Shown piece by piece: positions 41,876 to 51,397 of a DNA stretch of 59,668 nt. Position numbers and translations under genes: made by a program. The notes below the pieces were generated by a model that saw only the letters and a list, made by a program, of their open reading frames with translations, did not search any database and was not told the DNA's origin. Every line of letters begins with the position of its first letter. Positions within the stretch are counted from its first letter, which is position 1. The DNA comes from an uncultured Alphaproteobacteria bacterium (lineage in GTDB: Bacteria > Pseudomonadota > Alphaproteobacteria > RF32 > CAG-239), in NCBI GenBank assembly GCA_944392285.1, contig CALXWF010000027.1, positions 1-59,668 on the forward strand, in the 5' to 3' direction.

Positions 41876-42871
41876 TAAACCGAGCTTAGACTTAATCTTA
41901 GCCGCAATAGCCTCATAGGCTTTTGTATGCGGGCTTTCGGGCTCTGCCATAACAATCGGGGTTCCGTTATCTGCATTTTGGCGAATACTCAAATGCAAAG
42001 GAATCTCGCCCAAGAAATCCACGCCCAAATCTTTAGCCGTTTCTTGTGCACCGGCATGCCCAAAGATATCAGCCCGCGTGCCGCATTTTTCACAAACATA
42101 ATAGCTCATATTTTCAACGATTCCCAAAATCGGCACATCAACACGCTTAAACATATTCACCCCTTTAACCGCATCGATTAAGGCAATATCCTGAGGAGTT
42201 GATACAATAATCACGCCGTCAAGCGTCAATCTTTGTGACAAAGTCAGCTGAATATCCCCCGTTCCCGGCGGCATATCAATAACCATCACATCAATTTCGC
42301 CCCAGTTTGTCTCTGTCAACAATTGTTCCAAAGCACCGCAAGCCTTTGAGCCGCGCCAAATCAACGGTTGAGAACGATCAATCAAAGACCCGATAGACAT
42401 TGAGGCAATATTTATATAATCAAAAGGCTGAAAACTTTGTCCGTCAAAACTAATCGGCGGCACGCCTTCATAACCGAGCATGGTCGGAATGGAAGGCCCG
42501 TAAATATCCGCATCGAACAAAGCCGTTTTCAGCCCCAAATTTGCCAAGGCCAAAGCCAGATTAACCGCCGTGGTAGACTTTCCGACCCCGCCTTTGCCTG
42601 AAGCCACGCCGATAATTTTCTTCACCCCGGCTAACTGCCATTTTTCAGGCCCTTCTTGCAAGGGAGCAACTTTTTTCTCGGCCGTATAAACGACATTAAC
42701 CTTTTTAACCCCCTCTACACCCGCGATTTCAGCCTTCATTCCATTTGCTTTGGCGTCATCTTCGGGCACATTACACAAGGTAATAATGGCGCGTCCGTTA
42801 AAAACTTTAACGCTTTCAATATTTTCGGCTGCAAAATACTTTGTTACAATCTCATAAATAAGATTTTCCAT
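41873..42871 (-). CDS. mrp: Mrp/ApbC-family iron-sulfur carrier ATPase
   Basis: P-loop ATPase that binds and delivers 4Fe-4S clusters to apoproteins. The 332-aa protein has an N-terminal MIP18/DUF59 domain (1-75), a deviant Walker A GKGGVGKST (92-100), FDADIYGPSIP, switch motif DMPPGTGDIQLTLSQ and the cluster-binding CxxC in YVCEKCG (about residue 260). It converges on motB over a shared terminator and is divergent from hflK. Confidence 0.94.
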   Translation of the reverse strand: MENLIYEIVTKYFAAENIESVKVFNGRAIITLCNVPEDDAKANGMKAEIAGVEGVKKVNVVYTAEKKVAPLQEGPEKWQLAGVKKIIGVASGKGGVGKSTTAVNLALALANLGLKTALFDADIYGPSIPTMLGYEGVPPISFDGQSFQPFDYINIASMSIGSLIDRSQPLIWRGSKACGALEQLLTETNWGEIDVMVIDMPPGTGDIQLTLSQRLTLDGVIIVSTPQDIALIDAVKGVNMFKRVDVPILGIVENMSYYVCEKCGTRADIFGHAGAQETAKDLGVDFLGEIPLHLSIRQNADNGTPIVMAEPESPHTKAYEAIAAKIKSKLGL

Positions 42872-42905
42872 CTTTTTTGTCCTGTTGATAGAGTTTTTTC
42901 GACAA

Positions 42906-42934
42906 TTGTCTTTAGAAGATATTTATATTATATA
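42906..42934 (+). promoter_or_regulatory. Candidate promoter of hflK-hflC-degP-holC
   Basis: TTGTCT (42906-42911), 17-bp spacer, TATATA (42929-42934). The -35 lies in a 10-bp palindrome GACAATTGTC (42901-42910) that could be an operator. Confidence 0.42.
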
Positions 42935-42975
42935 AAAATGTAATGCAATAAAATAAAATGATAAGGAACGAAAAT

Positions 42976-44049
42976 ATGGTAAAAGAACAAGGACCTTGGG
43001 GCAACCAAGAAAACGAAAACCCCTGGGGAGATATAGACGACACACCAAGCAAAGCAAAAGTCATAGATCTTCCCAAAATCAAAAAGCCCAAAGAAGTTGA
43101 ATTTAAATTCAGCTGGATAATATTTGCGCTTATAGGCTTATGGCTGGCCTCGGGCTTTTATCAGGTTCAAACCGGCGAACAAGGTGTTGTTTTACGTTTT
43201 GGCGCCTATACCACAACAACGGATGCCGGCCTGCACTACCATCTTCCTTATCCGATAGAAGACGTCATCAAAGTCAACGTCAGCAAAGAAAGAGACATTC
43301 GTCTCGGTGGCGATACTGCCTATAACGCCGCCAACACAGCCGGTATCCGCAACGCCAATAACTATGGTCAAGAGCTTAACGCCTTTACCGAAAGCCACAT
43401 GCTGACCGGCGATGAAAATATCGTGGACATCAACCTCAACATTGTTTGGAAAGTTAAAGACGCCAAAGACTATTTATTCAGCATGCGCGACCCCGACACC
43501 ACCGTTCGCGTTGCGGCTCAATCCGTTCTGCGTGAAATTGTCGGTCAATCACAAATGCAACCGATTATCACCGGCGACCGCGGCAAAGTTGAAGACGAAA
43601 CCAAAGAAGAACTCCAAAAACTTATGGACGAATTTAAGTCCGGAGTTAATATCGTCCGCGTCAAATTACAAAAAGCCGACCCTCCCAAACAAGTGGTAGA
43701 TGCCTTTAATGAAGTTCAGCGCGCCAAAGCCGATATGGAGCGTTTTAAAAACGAGGCTGAAGCCTATCGCAACGAAATTTTGCCGAAATCACGCGGAGAA
43801 GCCGCCAAACGTCTGCAAAGTGCCGAGGCCTACAAACAATCCGTCATCAAACGTGCTCAAGGTGATGCCGAAAGATTTAACTCGGTTTATCAGGCCTATA
43901 AACAAGGCAAAAATGTTACGGCCAAACGCCTGTATCTTGAAACCATGGAAGAAGTCTTAAAGAATTCCGATAAAGTTATTTTAGACCCCTCTTCCAAAGG
44001 CGGCAATGTCGTTCCCTACCTGCCCTTAGATAAATTAAACAACAAATAG
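42976..44049 (+). CDS. hflK: FtsH protease modulator HflK
   Basis: SPFH-family membrane protein that forms a cage with HflC around FtsH and limits its proteolysis. An acidic N-terminal tail rich in Gly/Asn/Trp (WGNQENENPWGD) precedes one membrane helix (about 45-62) and the SPFH domain (TGEQGVVLRFG ... GLHYHLPYPIE), then a long coiled-coil (about 220-320). The frame starts at 42958, but AAGGA is correctly spaced for the ATG at 42976 (357 aa). First gene of hflK-hflC-degP-holC. Confidence 0.95.
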   Translation: MVKEQGPWGNQENENPWGDIDDTPSKAKVIDLPKIKKPKEVEFKFSWIIFALIGLWLASGFYQVQTGEQGVVLRFGAYTTTTDAGLHYHLPYPIEDVIKVNVSKERDIRLGGDTAYNAANTAGIRNANNYGQELNAFTESHMLTGDENIVDINLNIVWKVKDAKDYLFSMRDPDTTVRVAAQSVLREIVGQSQMQPIITGDRGKVEDETKEELQKLMDEFKSGVNIVRVKLQKADPPKQVVDAFNEVQRAKADMERFKNEAEAYRNEILPKSRGEAAKRLQSAEAYKQSVIKRAQGDAERFNSVYQAYKQGKNVTAKRLYLETMEEVLKNSDKVILDPSSKGGNVVPYLPLDKLNNK

Positions 44050-44061
44050 GAGACCAAAGAT

Positions 44062-44937
44062 ATGAATGATAAAGTAAAAATTTATTTAGGAGTGGTAGTT
44101 GCCCTCATTATCTTTGTGCTCTGGAATGCCGTTTACATTGTCAACCAAACGGAACAAGCCATTGTTCTGCAGTTTGGTGAGCCTGTACGTTTGGTTAAAG
44201 AACCGGGATTAAAGTTTAAGACACCTTTTATCCAAAACGTCACTTATTATGACAACCGCCTGCTAAACTTAGACCCGCCGGCGCAAGAAGTCGTATTAAA
44301 CGATAAAAAGCGTCTGGATGTAGACAGCTTTACACGCTACCGCATTATTGACCCGTTAAAGTTTTATCAAACCGTACGCAATGAATATAATGCGCGTGAA
44401 CGTTTGGCCGCGATTGTCAATTCTTCGGTTCGAAAGATTCTCGGTCAAATCACCCTAACCGAATTATTATCTCAACAGCGCAACCAAATCATGAAACAAA
44501 TCAGCGAAGCCGTAAAGGCCGATGCCGAGCAAATCGGTGTCAGCGTTGCCGATGTCCGCATTCGTCGGGCCGACTTGCCGATAGATGTTTTGCAAGCCAT
44601 TAATGCCCGCATGAAAACCGAGCGTGAAAGAGACGCTAAAGAATTTCGCGCTCAAGGCCAGCAAGAAGCGCAACAAATTCGCTCTCAGGCTGACAAAGAA
44701 ACCGCCATTATCGTTGCCGAAGCAGATAAAGCGGCGCAAATCATTCGCGGTGAAGGAGATGAGCAAGCCATCTTAATTTGGAACAATGCCGCCAATCAAG
44801 ATCCTGAGTTCTATGCGTTTTATCGTTCACTGGAAGCCTATCGCAAAGCTTTAGCCAATGGCGAAACCTCTTTGGTCATTGCACCAGACGGTGAGTTTTT
44901 TGACTTTTTCTCCCAAAGCAAAGCGCCCAGGAGATAA
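44062..44937 (+). CDS. hflC: FtsH protease modulator HflC
   Basis: Partner of HflK in the FtsH-HflKC complex. The 291-aa SPFH protein has an N-terminal membrane helix (6-26), the pattern VNQTEQAIVLQFGEPVR, the segment DKKRLDVDSFTRYRI and a helical Ala/Glu/Gln-rich part (ERERDAKEFRAQGQQEAQQI). It starts 12 bases after hflK with TAGGAG before the ATG, and degP follows after three bases. Confidence 0.95.
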   Translation: MNDKVKIYLGVVVALIIFVLWNAVYIVNQTEQAIVLQFGEPVRLVKEPGLKFKTPFIQNVTYYDNRLLNLDPPAQEVVLNDKKRLDVDSFTRYRIIDPLKFYQTVRNEYNARERLAAIVNSSVRKILGQITLTELLSQQRNQIMKQISEAVKADAEQIGVSVADVRIRRADLPIDVLQAINARMKTERERDAKEFRAQGQQEAQQIRSQADKETAIIVAEADKAAQIIRGEGDEQAILIWNNAANQDPEFYAFYRSLEAYRKALANGETSLVIAPDGEFFDFFSQSKAPRR

Positions 44938-44940
44938 CGC

Positions 44941-46371
44941 GTGAACAAACTAAGCAAAATCTGTTGCCTGCTCTTTGTGCTTGCAGCCGCACCGGCACAA
45001 GCACAGCAGGCTTTGCCGAGCTTTGCTGACCTGGCGGAACGTCTGCTGCCCTCGGTAGTCAATATCTCAACCCAAAACTTGCCTACCGGTGAAGAAACGG
45101 ATCTAAACGCACTGGAAAACACAACACCGTCTTTGTCAGACTATTTCAAAAAACCAGAAGGGAACCAAACCTCTTTAGGCTCCGGTTTTATTATTGACGA
45201 ACAAGGTCACATCATCACCAACAATCACGTCATTGAAAACGCCTCTGAAATCAGTATTACACTGGCAGACAACCGCCAATTTCCGGCCCAAGTCATCGGA
45301 CATGACTTAAAAACGGATATTGCCTTGCTTAAAATCTCCCCAAACACAAAACTCACGCCGGTAAAATTCGGTAATGCCGATAAGATTCGCGTCGGAGATT
45401 GGATTTTGGCCATTGGGAATCCTTTTGGTCTTGGCGGTAGCGTTACGGCCGGTATTGTATCGGCAAAATCGCGCGACATTGCTGCCGGACCTTATGACAA
45501 CTTTATTCAGACCGACGCCTCAATCAATCAAGGGAGTTCCGGCGGCCCGATGTTTAATTTGTCAGGAGAAGTCATCGGCATCAACACCGCCATATTTTCC
45601 ACCAACGGCGGCAGCATGGGAATTGGCTTTGCCATTCCGATAAATTCGGTAGACTATGTCATCGCCCAACTCAAAGAAAGCGGTCAAGTCCAAAGAGGCT
45701 GGATTGGCGTCAAGATTCAACCGACAACGGAAGAAATTCGCACATCTTTAGGCCTTTCCGGCACAGAAGGTGTTATTGTTTCAGAGGTTGAACCAAATTC
45801 TCCGGCCGCCAAAGCCGGTGTTGAAGTCGGTGACATTATCTTAAGTTTTGACGACCAAAAAATTGACAACACCAAAAACTTATCACAAATTGTAGCGCGC
45901 ACGGCTGTCGGCAAAAAAACTTCGCTTAACATTTGGCGTCAGAAAGCCAACAAACGCCTGCCTGTTACCGTTGAACTCTTAACCGAGCTCCCCGCCCCTG
46001 AGCCGCAAAAAGCAATCTCAGCGCCGCAAGTTGAACAATCTTCTGATACAATATCATACAGCTTAGAAGAGATCGGCCTGACATTAGCCCCCGTTAATGC
46101 CTCGACGGCAGACAAATTCAGCATTTCTCCCACCACGACCGGCATTGTTATTACAAAAATAAAAAGCGGCAGTGAAGCTGAGATCAAAGGCTTAAAAGCC
46201 GGAGATATTATCACCAAAGCCGACAATAAAGATATTTATGACATTAAGACCCTGAAAGATGCCTTTGCCGAAGCGGCTTTAGACAATAACCGCCCGGTAC
46301 TTCTGCAAATAAATGATAACGGCGTTTTTCATTTTGCCGCAATTAAAGGAAAACAAGATGCCAAGAATTGA
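44941..46371 (+). CDS. degP: Periplasmic serine protease DegP/HtrA (Do)
   Basis: Periplasmic protease-chaperone for misfolded envelope proteins. The start is GTG. The signal peptide is residues 1-21 (ending AQA). The trypsin-like domain has the triad His96 (NNHVIENA), Asp126 (KTDIALL) and Ser200 (NQGSSGGPMF). Two PDZ domains follow (about 260-345 and 385-470). Length 476 aa matches the family. Its location after hflK-hflC is common in alphaproteobacteria and ties it to membrane-protein quality control. It overlaps holC by 14 bases. Confidence 0.95.
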   Translation: MNKLSKICCLLFVLAAAPAQAQQALPSFADLAERLLPSVVNISTQNLPTGEETDLNALENTTPSLSDYFKKPEGNQTSLGSGFIIDEQGHIITNNHVIENASEISITLADNRQFPAQVIGHDLKTDIALLKISPNTKLTPVKFGNADKIRVGDWILAIGNPFGLGGSVTAGIVSAKSRDIAAGPYDNFIQTDASINQGSSGGPMFNLSGEVIGINTAIFSTNGGSMGIGFAIPINSVDYVIAQLKESGQVQRGWIGVKIQPTTEEIRTSLGLSGTEGVIVSEVEPNSPAAKAGVEVGDIILSFDDQKIDNTKNLSQIVARTAVGKKTSLNIWRQKANKRLPVTVELLTELPAPEPQKAISAPQVEQSSDTISYSLEEIGLTLAPVNASTADKFSISPTTTGIVITKIKSGSEAEIKGLKAGDIITKADNKDIYDIKTLKDAFAEAALDNNRPVLLQINDNGVFHFAAIKGKQDAKN

Positions 46372-46813
46372 TTTTTATCACCTGCAAAAACAAAACTTAG
46401 AAACGGTTTTGCCCAAACTTTTGGAAAAGGCCTATGAAACCGGCAAAAAAATTGTGGTAAAAATCGGCACTGACGAACGTGTTGAATTTATTAATTCTCT
46501 GCTTTGGACCTATGATGATGCTTCTTTTCTGCCGCATGGTAGCAAAAAAGACGGTAATGCCGCCGAACAACCAATCTGGCTCACCGCAGATGATGACATT
46601 CCAAACGGGGCAAGCATGCTGTTTTTAGCAGACGGTGCCTTAAAAACCCCCGAGGCCTTGCAAAATTTTGAGCGTATTTTTAACATTTTTGACGGCAACT
46701 CCCCCGAAGCCGTAGATAAAGCACGCAAATTTTGGAAAGAGCTCAAAACCCAAGGCTTTGAGCTCCACTATTGGCAACAGGATGATTCCGGCCGCTGGCA
46801 AGATAAAGGCTGA
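46358..46813 (+). CDS. holC: DNA polymerase III chi subunit
   Basis: Clamp-loader accessory subunit that binds single-strand-binding protein. It has the HolC start RIDFYHLQKQNLE and the downstream pattern LLEKAYETGKKIVVK and FLPHGSKKDGNAAEQPIWLT, with the C-terminal KARKFWKELKTQGFELHYWQQD. The frame is open to 46313, but AAAGGA lies 7 bases before the ATG at 46358, giving the usual 151 aa. It overlaps the 3' end of degP, so the two are coupled. Confidence 0.92.
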   Translation: MPRIDFYHLQKQNLETVLPKLLEKAYETGKKIVVKIGTDERVEFINSLLWTYDDASFLPHGSKKDGNAAEQPIWLTADDDIPNGASMLFLADGALKTPEALQNFERIFNIFDGNSPEAVDKARKFWKELKTQGFELHYWQQDDSGRWQDKG

Positions 46814-46817
46814 TTTT

Positions 46818-48407
46818 TTAGCGCCCATATTGATTTTTAACAAGTTTGGCAATGTTATTTTGCAAGGATTTTTCCAAAGGTTTTTCAGCCTCTTTTCCGC
46901 GCACCAAATCTTTTAAATAAGCTGTTGTATCAAAACAATATCCCTGATGATACGTACCAGGGCTCCACCGCCAACGTTCTTCACTAAAGGCAGAAAATTG
47001 GTTCGCGCCGTCCGCAATATTTTTGCCGACATAAATTGTTGCATGATTATCTCCGTCCAACGAACGAAAATCAGGCTTAGGCGCATTTTCATCAAAGCTA
47101 CGTTCCAGTCCCGTCATAATAAACAAGGTTCCGGGCTGCAGTTTTTCTTGCATAACATCATCCGTATAATGCAAATACTTAGCCATTTTAGGATTCTGTT
47201 GACAATAAGTAACAAAGCCCTTACAAGTTGTAGCAGTCTTAAAATCATCTGGCACCATATCATTTATGCCGCATTTTTTAAAACAATCCATAAGCCCCAT
47301 CAAACAATATTTATTAAAGTGTGTTTGCTGTGGAATTTCTTTGAGTCTTTCAGGTGCAAAGGATTGCAAAACTCTGCTGTAAACATCTTTTGTCATGGAC
47401 AAGACGCGTTCTTCTTGGCTCAAATGCGCAAAGGCTTGACGATAATAGTCGCGAATCTTAGAAAACTTTTCGACATTTCGATGAATCTTGGCAAGCAACC
47501 CCCGAATCATCGCATGCTTTTCTGTTTCGGCACATTTTATGGTATCTGCTCGAAAAGCACCGGACGGACGAATATCAGCCACCAAATATTCTCGCCGATC
47601 AGATTTTTGTAACAAAGCAGCAAAACTACGCGCATCATAGCCGGCAGACTCGGTTAAACTTTGTGCATAGATATCGGCCCAGGTTTCCTCTCCCTGAATA
47701 TGACCGGCATACCCTTCGGGTCGATAATGCGAATCAACGGCATGCCCTAATTCATGAGCCAACAGCCCGGGCAATACATTCAAATATTCTTCCTTAAAAG
47801 TGGCATTATTAATAGAGATATGAAGTTTTTTAGTTTTTTTATTCAACAAAGCCGTTCCGTTAGGAAGAGAAGCACTGTCTTGACGCAAACTACCGTCCGG
47901 ATTTTTATCATCATTAAATTCAATGACCAAGTCATATTGCGCCAAAACTTCTTTCAATATATCTCCGGCCGGGCTCCCACTCTGACTAAAATCATCCAGC
48001 AAACGCTGCAAAATCTGCATATTATTTTTATAGCTTTCCGAATCATGAGGAATTGGGCGCATTGTACTGTAAAAAACACGGCTATCAGGCATATAGGCAA
48101 CATTTTCTTTATAAGCATCAACTCTCTTATACAGCTCAGCCTTCCTCTGAGGTCCGACCCGAGAAAACTTATCAACCAAATTTTTAAGATGCTCGCTTAA
48201 ATCAAAACCCTGTGCTTCCAGCTCTTTACTTTTGGCAGCTTTTTCAGGCGTCAAAACCAACAAAGCCGTATACAACTTTTGTTTTTCATCTTCGGTTGCA
48301 TTTTGTAAAGCTGCTTGAAACAGCTCCCGATCTTTGTCGGTCGTAGCTTCAAATTCGGGTTGCAATTCTTCAAGCCTGTGAATGATATGACTGACTTCTT
48401 CCCGCAT
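46818..48407 (-). CDS. Putative zinc peptidase with possible papain-like C-terminal region
   Basis: A 529-aa protein I cannot place in a named family. Residues 1-150 are helical and charged. A zincin-type site HELGH (218-222), followed by EETWADIYAQSL (240-251) offering a third ligand, resembles gluzincin-like metallopeptidases. The C-terminal third has a conserved-looking NKYCLMGLMDCF (Cys368) and DGDNHATIYVG (His455), spaced and worded like the Cys and His of NlpC/P60 or CHAP-type amidases; this second assignment is tentative. There is no signal peptide or membrane helix, so it is cytosolic or exported by a non-Sec route. AGGAG lies 9 bases before the ATG. It converges on holC and is transcribed alone from its own promoter. 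Confidence 0.72.
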   Translation of the reverse strand: MREEVSHIIHRLEELQPEFEATTDKDRELFQAALQNATEDEKQKLYTALLVLTPEKAAKSKELEAQGFDLSEHLKNLVDKFSRVGPQRKAELYKRVDAYKENVAYMPDSRVFYSTMRPIPHDSESYKNNMQILQRLLDDFSQSGSPAGDILKEVLAQYDLVIEFNDDKNPDGSLRQDSASLPNGTALLNKKTKKLHISINNATFKEEYLNVLPGLLAHELGHAVDSHYRPEGYAGHIQGEETWADIYAQSLTESAGYDARSFAALLQKSDRREYLVADIRPSGAFRADTIKCAETEKHAMIRGLLAKIHRNVEKFSKIRDYYRQAFAHLSQEERVLSMTKDVYSRVLQSFAPERLKEIPQQTHFNKYCLMGLMDCFKKCGINDMVPDDFKTATTCKGFVTYCQQNPKMAKYLHYTDDVMQEKLQPGTLFIMTGLERSFDENAPKPDFRSLDGDNHATIYVGKNIADGANQFSAFSEERWRWSPGTYHQGYCFDTTAYLKDLVRGKEAEKPLEKSLQNNIAKLVKNQYGR

Positions 48408-48420
48408 AAGCTCAAACTCC

Positions 48421-48464
48421 TATTCTCATAGAATGAGTATAGCACAGAATATCAAATATCGCAA
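48421..48464 (-). promoter_or_regulatory. Promoter of the putative peptidase, with inverted repeat at the start site
   Basis: On the minus strand TTGCGA (48459-48464), a 17-bp spacer and TATACT (48436-48441). Just downstream, ATTCTATGAGAAT (near 48422-48434) is a 5-bp inverted repeat with a 3-base centre, placed over the likely transcription start as an operator would be. Confidence 0.55.
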
Positions 48465-48480
48465 GTTTAGAATAGCAAAA

Positions 48481-49788
48481 CTATTTCTTAACAAACTCAA
48501 CCAACTCGGCCGAAGAAAGCTGTTGTTGGGTGCCACTGTTCATATCTTTGAGCGTAAAACGACCGCTTGCGACCTCATCTTCGCCGATAATAACCACATA
48601 AGGCACCTTAATTTTGTTGGCATAATTCATCTTAGCCTTAAACTTGCCGTCTTTGTGATAGATATCACAATTAACACCGCCTTTGCGCAAATCTGCACAT
48701 AAAGAAATAGCCGTATCAATATAAGCACTGTCTTGCAAAATAATCAAAACCTTACTTGGGGTCAAAGCGCCGCTTTCAATCATTTGACAACTGCGCAACT
48801 GATCAAACAAACGCGTAAGCCCGATAGAAATACCGACACCCGGGAATTTTTTATCCATAAACACGCTTGAAAGATTATCATATCTTCCGCCCGAGCAAAC
48901 ACTGCCAAACTCCGGATGTTGGTTAAAGAATGTTTCATAAACCGTTCCGGTATAATAATCCAAACCGCGGGTAATGCTTAAATCAATTTTCAGATTTTCT
49001 TCCGGCAGACCGAACTTGCGCGCTTTATCAACCACGGTTTCAAGTTCTTGCAAACCTTGATGATAATTTTCATTATCAATATTCATATTTTTCAGGCTTT
49101 GTAAGATTTCCGCATTTTTGCCATCCTGACGAATAAAGGCCAAGATTCTTGAAATAATATCTTTTTCAAGCTGCAAATCTTCCAAACAAGCCACAAAATC
49201 AGCCTCGGAAATTTTTCTGATTTTATCGACAATACGCAAAACTTCAGTCGTTTTATCGGCGATATTCAAACTTTCCATAAAGCCGGACAACAATTTGCGG
49301 TTATTAATAACAATCGTAAAATCAGACAAATTCAATTGACGAAAGACATTATAAATCACCGCCAAAATTTCGGCATCATAAATAATATTCAACTCATCTC
49401 TGTCAATAATATCAATATCACACTGATAAAACTCTCTAAAGCGCCCTTTTTGCGGTCTTTCTCCACGATAAACCTTTCCGATTTGATAGCGTTTGAAAGG
49501 AAACGTCAGGTCATTGTTATACAAAGCCACATATTTTGCCAAAGGCACGGTCAAATCAAACCGCATGGCAAGCTCCGTATCCCCTTTCTTAAAAGCATAA
49601 ATCTGCTTTTCTGTCTCGCCGCCCGACTTTGACAACAAAACCTCTGATGCCTCTAAAACCGGCGTATCCAAAGGCGTAAAGCCAAAAAGCTCATAAGTCT
49701 TGCGGATAGTTTCCATCATATTATTCATAATTAATTGTTCTTGGGGCAAAAGCTCCATAAATCCTGTCAAAGTTCTGGCTTTACTCAT
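48481..49788 (-). CDS. hisS: Histidyl-tRNA synthetase
   Basis: Class II aminoacyl-tRNA synthetase charging tRNA-His. The 435-aa protein has motif 1 (FTPLDTPVLE), motif 2 (YRGERPQKGRFREFYQCDIDII), the histidine-specific segments LDYYTGTVYE and SVCSGGRYDNL, motif 3 (GVGISIGLTRLFDQL) and the C-terminal anticodon-binding domain (VLIILQDSAYIDTA ...). Standard length. It lies downstream of and on the same strand as the permease gene but is separated from it by a terminator. Confidence 0.95.
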   Translation of the reverse strand: MSKARTLTGFMELLPQEQLIMNNMMETIRKTYELFGFTPLDTPVLEASEVLLSKSGGETEKQIYAFKKGDTELAMRFDLTVPLAKYVALYNNDLTFPFKRYQIGKVYRGERPQKGRFREFYQCDIDIIDRDELNIIYDAEILAVIYNVFRQLNLSDFTIVINNRKLLSGFMESLNIADKTTEVLRIVDKIRKISEADFVACLEDLQLEKDIISRILAFIRQDGKNAEILQSLKNMNIDNENYHQGLQELETVVDKARKFGLPEENLKIDLSITRGLDYYTGTVYETFFNQHPEFGSVCSGGRYDNLSSVFMDKKFPGVGISIGLTRLFDQLRSCQMIESGALTPSKVLIILQDSAYIDTAISLCADLRKGGVNCDIYHKDGKFKAKMNYANKIKVPYVVIIGEDEVASGRFTLKDMNSGTQQQLSSAELVEFVKK

Positions 49789-49871
49789 TTTTCTTCTCTC
49801 TGTTTAACTGACTCTCCGCCTATTAATAAAGGCAAATCCAAATCTTGTCAAACGGTTATGGAATAAAATAT

Positions 49872-49898
49872 AAAAAAAGGAGCGGCCCGGGCCGCCCC
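49872..49898 (-). terminator. GC-rich terminator after the ArsB/NhaD-type permease
   Basis: On the minus strand GGGGCGGCC / GGCCGCTCC (9 bp with one G-U pair) followed by T7. It is much richer in G+C than the other terminators here. Confidence 0.88.
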
Positions 49899-49914
49899 TT
49901 CCGACATACGGCAA

Positions 49915-51249
49915 TTAAAAAACAAATTCAAAATATAAAAATGCTGTCGCGACCAGCACGCTCATCAGCATAACCGGAACCGACCACAGCAAAAATTTCA
50001 AAAAGCTGATCGGATGTCCTTCACGTGCCGCCATACCGGCAACAACCACATTAGCCGAAGCGCCGATCAAAGTCCCGTTACCGCCGAAGCAGGCTCCGAG
50101 AGATAATGCCCACCAAACAGGCATCATTGCCTCGCGGCCGCCCATCGATTCCTCTATTGACTTCAACATCGGAATCATCGTCGCAACAAATGGAATATTA
50201 TCGATGACACTGGAAAAAATGGCCGAACTCCACAAAATCAGAAACATCATTTTTTCCATACTGCCGTTGGTTAAATCAACAAAATAACGACCGAGAATTT
50301 CCAAAACACCCGTAACTTCCAAACCGTAAACCATCACAAACAAACCGACAAAGAAAAAGATCGTCGTCCAGTCCACGGAATTAAAAATTTCCTGCACCTT
50401 ATCCTCACGCTCATTGCCTTTGTAATGCGCACTGTACAACAAAAGCAGCAAAGAAGCTCCCGTAAGGGCGATCGTTCCGTTATCAATACCGAGAGGATGC
50501 GCCATAATGAAACAAACGATGACAAGCAATAAAACAAACAGTGATTTAAACAACAAAACACGATCCGTAATACAGTCAAATTCATTCATTTTCATAACCA
50601 GACTTTTATTTTTGTCGGTTGTACTCAGACGCCGCCCCCAGGTCAGATCAAAGATCAGCATCAGAATCAGCATGGTTACGACGACAACCGGCGTCAGCGT
50701 AACCAGAAAATCCATAAACGACAAATTCAATGACGAACCGATCAAAATATTGGGAGGATCACCGATAAGCGTCGCCGTTCCGCCAAGATTGGAAGCAAAA
50801 ATTTCCGCAATCAGATAAGGATACGGATTAACTTTCAATTTACGCGTAATCTGAAAGGTCACCGGCGCAATCAACAACACGGTTGTTACATTATCCAAAA
50901 AGGCTGAGAAAAAGGCTGTAACAGCAGCCAGCACGACCAGCAGTCCTCTCGGATTGGCATGAACCTTCTTTGCACCCCACACCGCTACGAACTGAAAGAT
51001 TCCCGAACGTTCGGCAATAGCAACAATAATCATCATACCGACCAATAAGGCCAAAGTATTAAAGTCGATTCCGGCAAGCGCCAGTTTTTGCGTCAAGATA
51101 CCGCTCACAATCATTAAAGCGGCACCAAGCAACGCAATAACCGCTCGGTTAACTTTTTCCGTAAAAATAATAAAATAGCAGACGGCAACAATAATAATTG
51201 CCGCCAATTTCGGATCCATACCCATTATTAATCCGCTTAATTCATGCAT
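49915..51249 (-). CDS. ArsB/NhaD-superfamily ion permease
   Basis: A 444-aa membrane protein of the ion-transporter superfamily (ArsB, NhaD, P-protein, SLC13). It has about 11-12 helices in two inverted halves, each with the family signature: FLDNVTTVLLIAP with NLGGTATLIGDPPNILIG, and VIDNIPFVATMIPML with ACFGGNGTLIGASANVVVAG. It could move Na+/H+, arsenite or an organic anion; no arsenic-resistance partner is nearby. The frame opens at a TTG at 51255, but the ATG at 51249 is 7 bases after a perfect AAGGAGG. It is transcribed alone between autotransporter and hisS. Confidence 0.85.
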   Translation of the reverse strand: MHELSGLIMGMDPKLAAIIIVAVCYFIIFTEKVNRAVIALLGAALMIVSGILTQKLALAGIDFNTLALLVGMMIIVAIAERSGIFQFVAVWGAKKVHANPRGLLVVLAAVTAFFSAFLDNVTTVLLIAPVTFQITRKLKVNPYPYLIAEIFASNLGGTATLIGDPPNILIGSSLNLSFMDFLVTLTPVVVVTMLILMLIFDLTWGRRLSTTDKNKSLVMKMNEFDCITDRVLLFKSLFVLLLVIVCFIMAHPLGIDNGTIALTGASLLLLLYSAHYKGNEREDKVQEIFNSVDWTTIFFFVGLFVMVYGLEVTGVLEILGRYFVDLTNGSMEKMMFLILWSSAIFSSVIDNIPFVATMIPMLKSIEESMGGREAMMPVWWALSLGACFGGNGTLIGASANVVVAGMAAREGHPISFLKFLLWSVPVMLMSVLVATAFLYFEFVF

Positions 51250-51397
51250 AAACAAACCTCCTTGTTTATTTTTCTTTTACCTGTCTTTCAGCACACGCTT
51301 CAAGACAAAGCAAATCTCAGTCACAAATTCTGATTCGAAATACTAACCCCAAATTCTTCACAAATTCCTAATTTAGAGTAAATTTTTTACACTTTTA

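Noticed and set aside
46818..48407. Calling this gene a phage endolysin
   Set aside because: No phage genes are nearby and the cell-wall-hydrolase assignment of the C-terminal region is only tentative.
49915..51249. Firm call of arsenite efflux pump ArsB
   Set aside because: The superfamily signatures are shared with NhaD and anion permeases, and no arsR/arsC/arsA gene adjoins it; the ArsR-type gene at 38.2 kb belongs to another operon.
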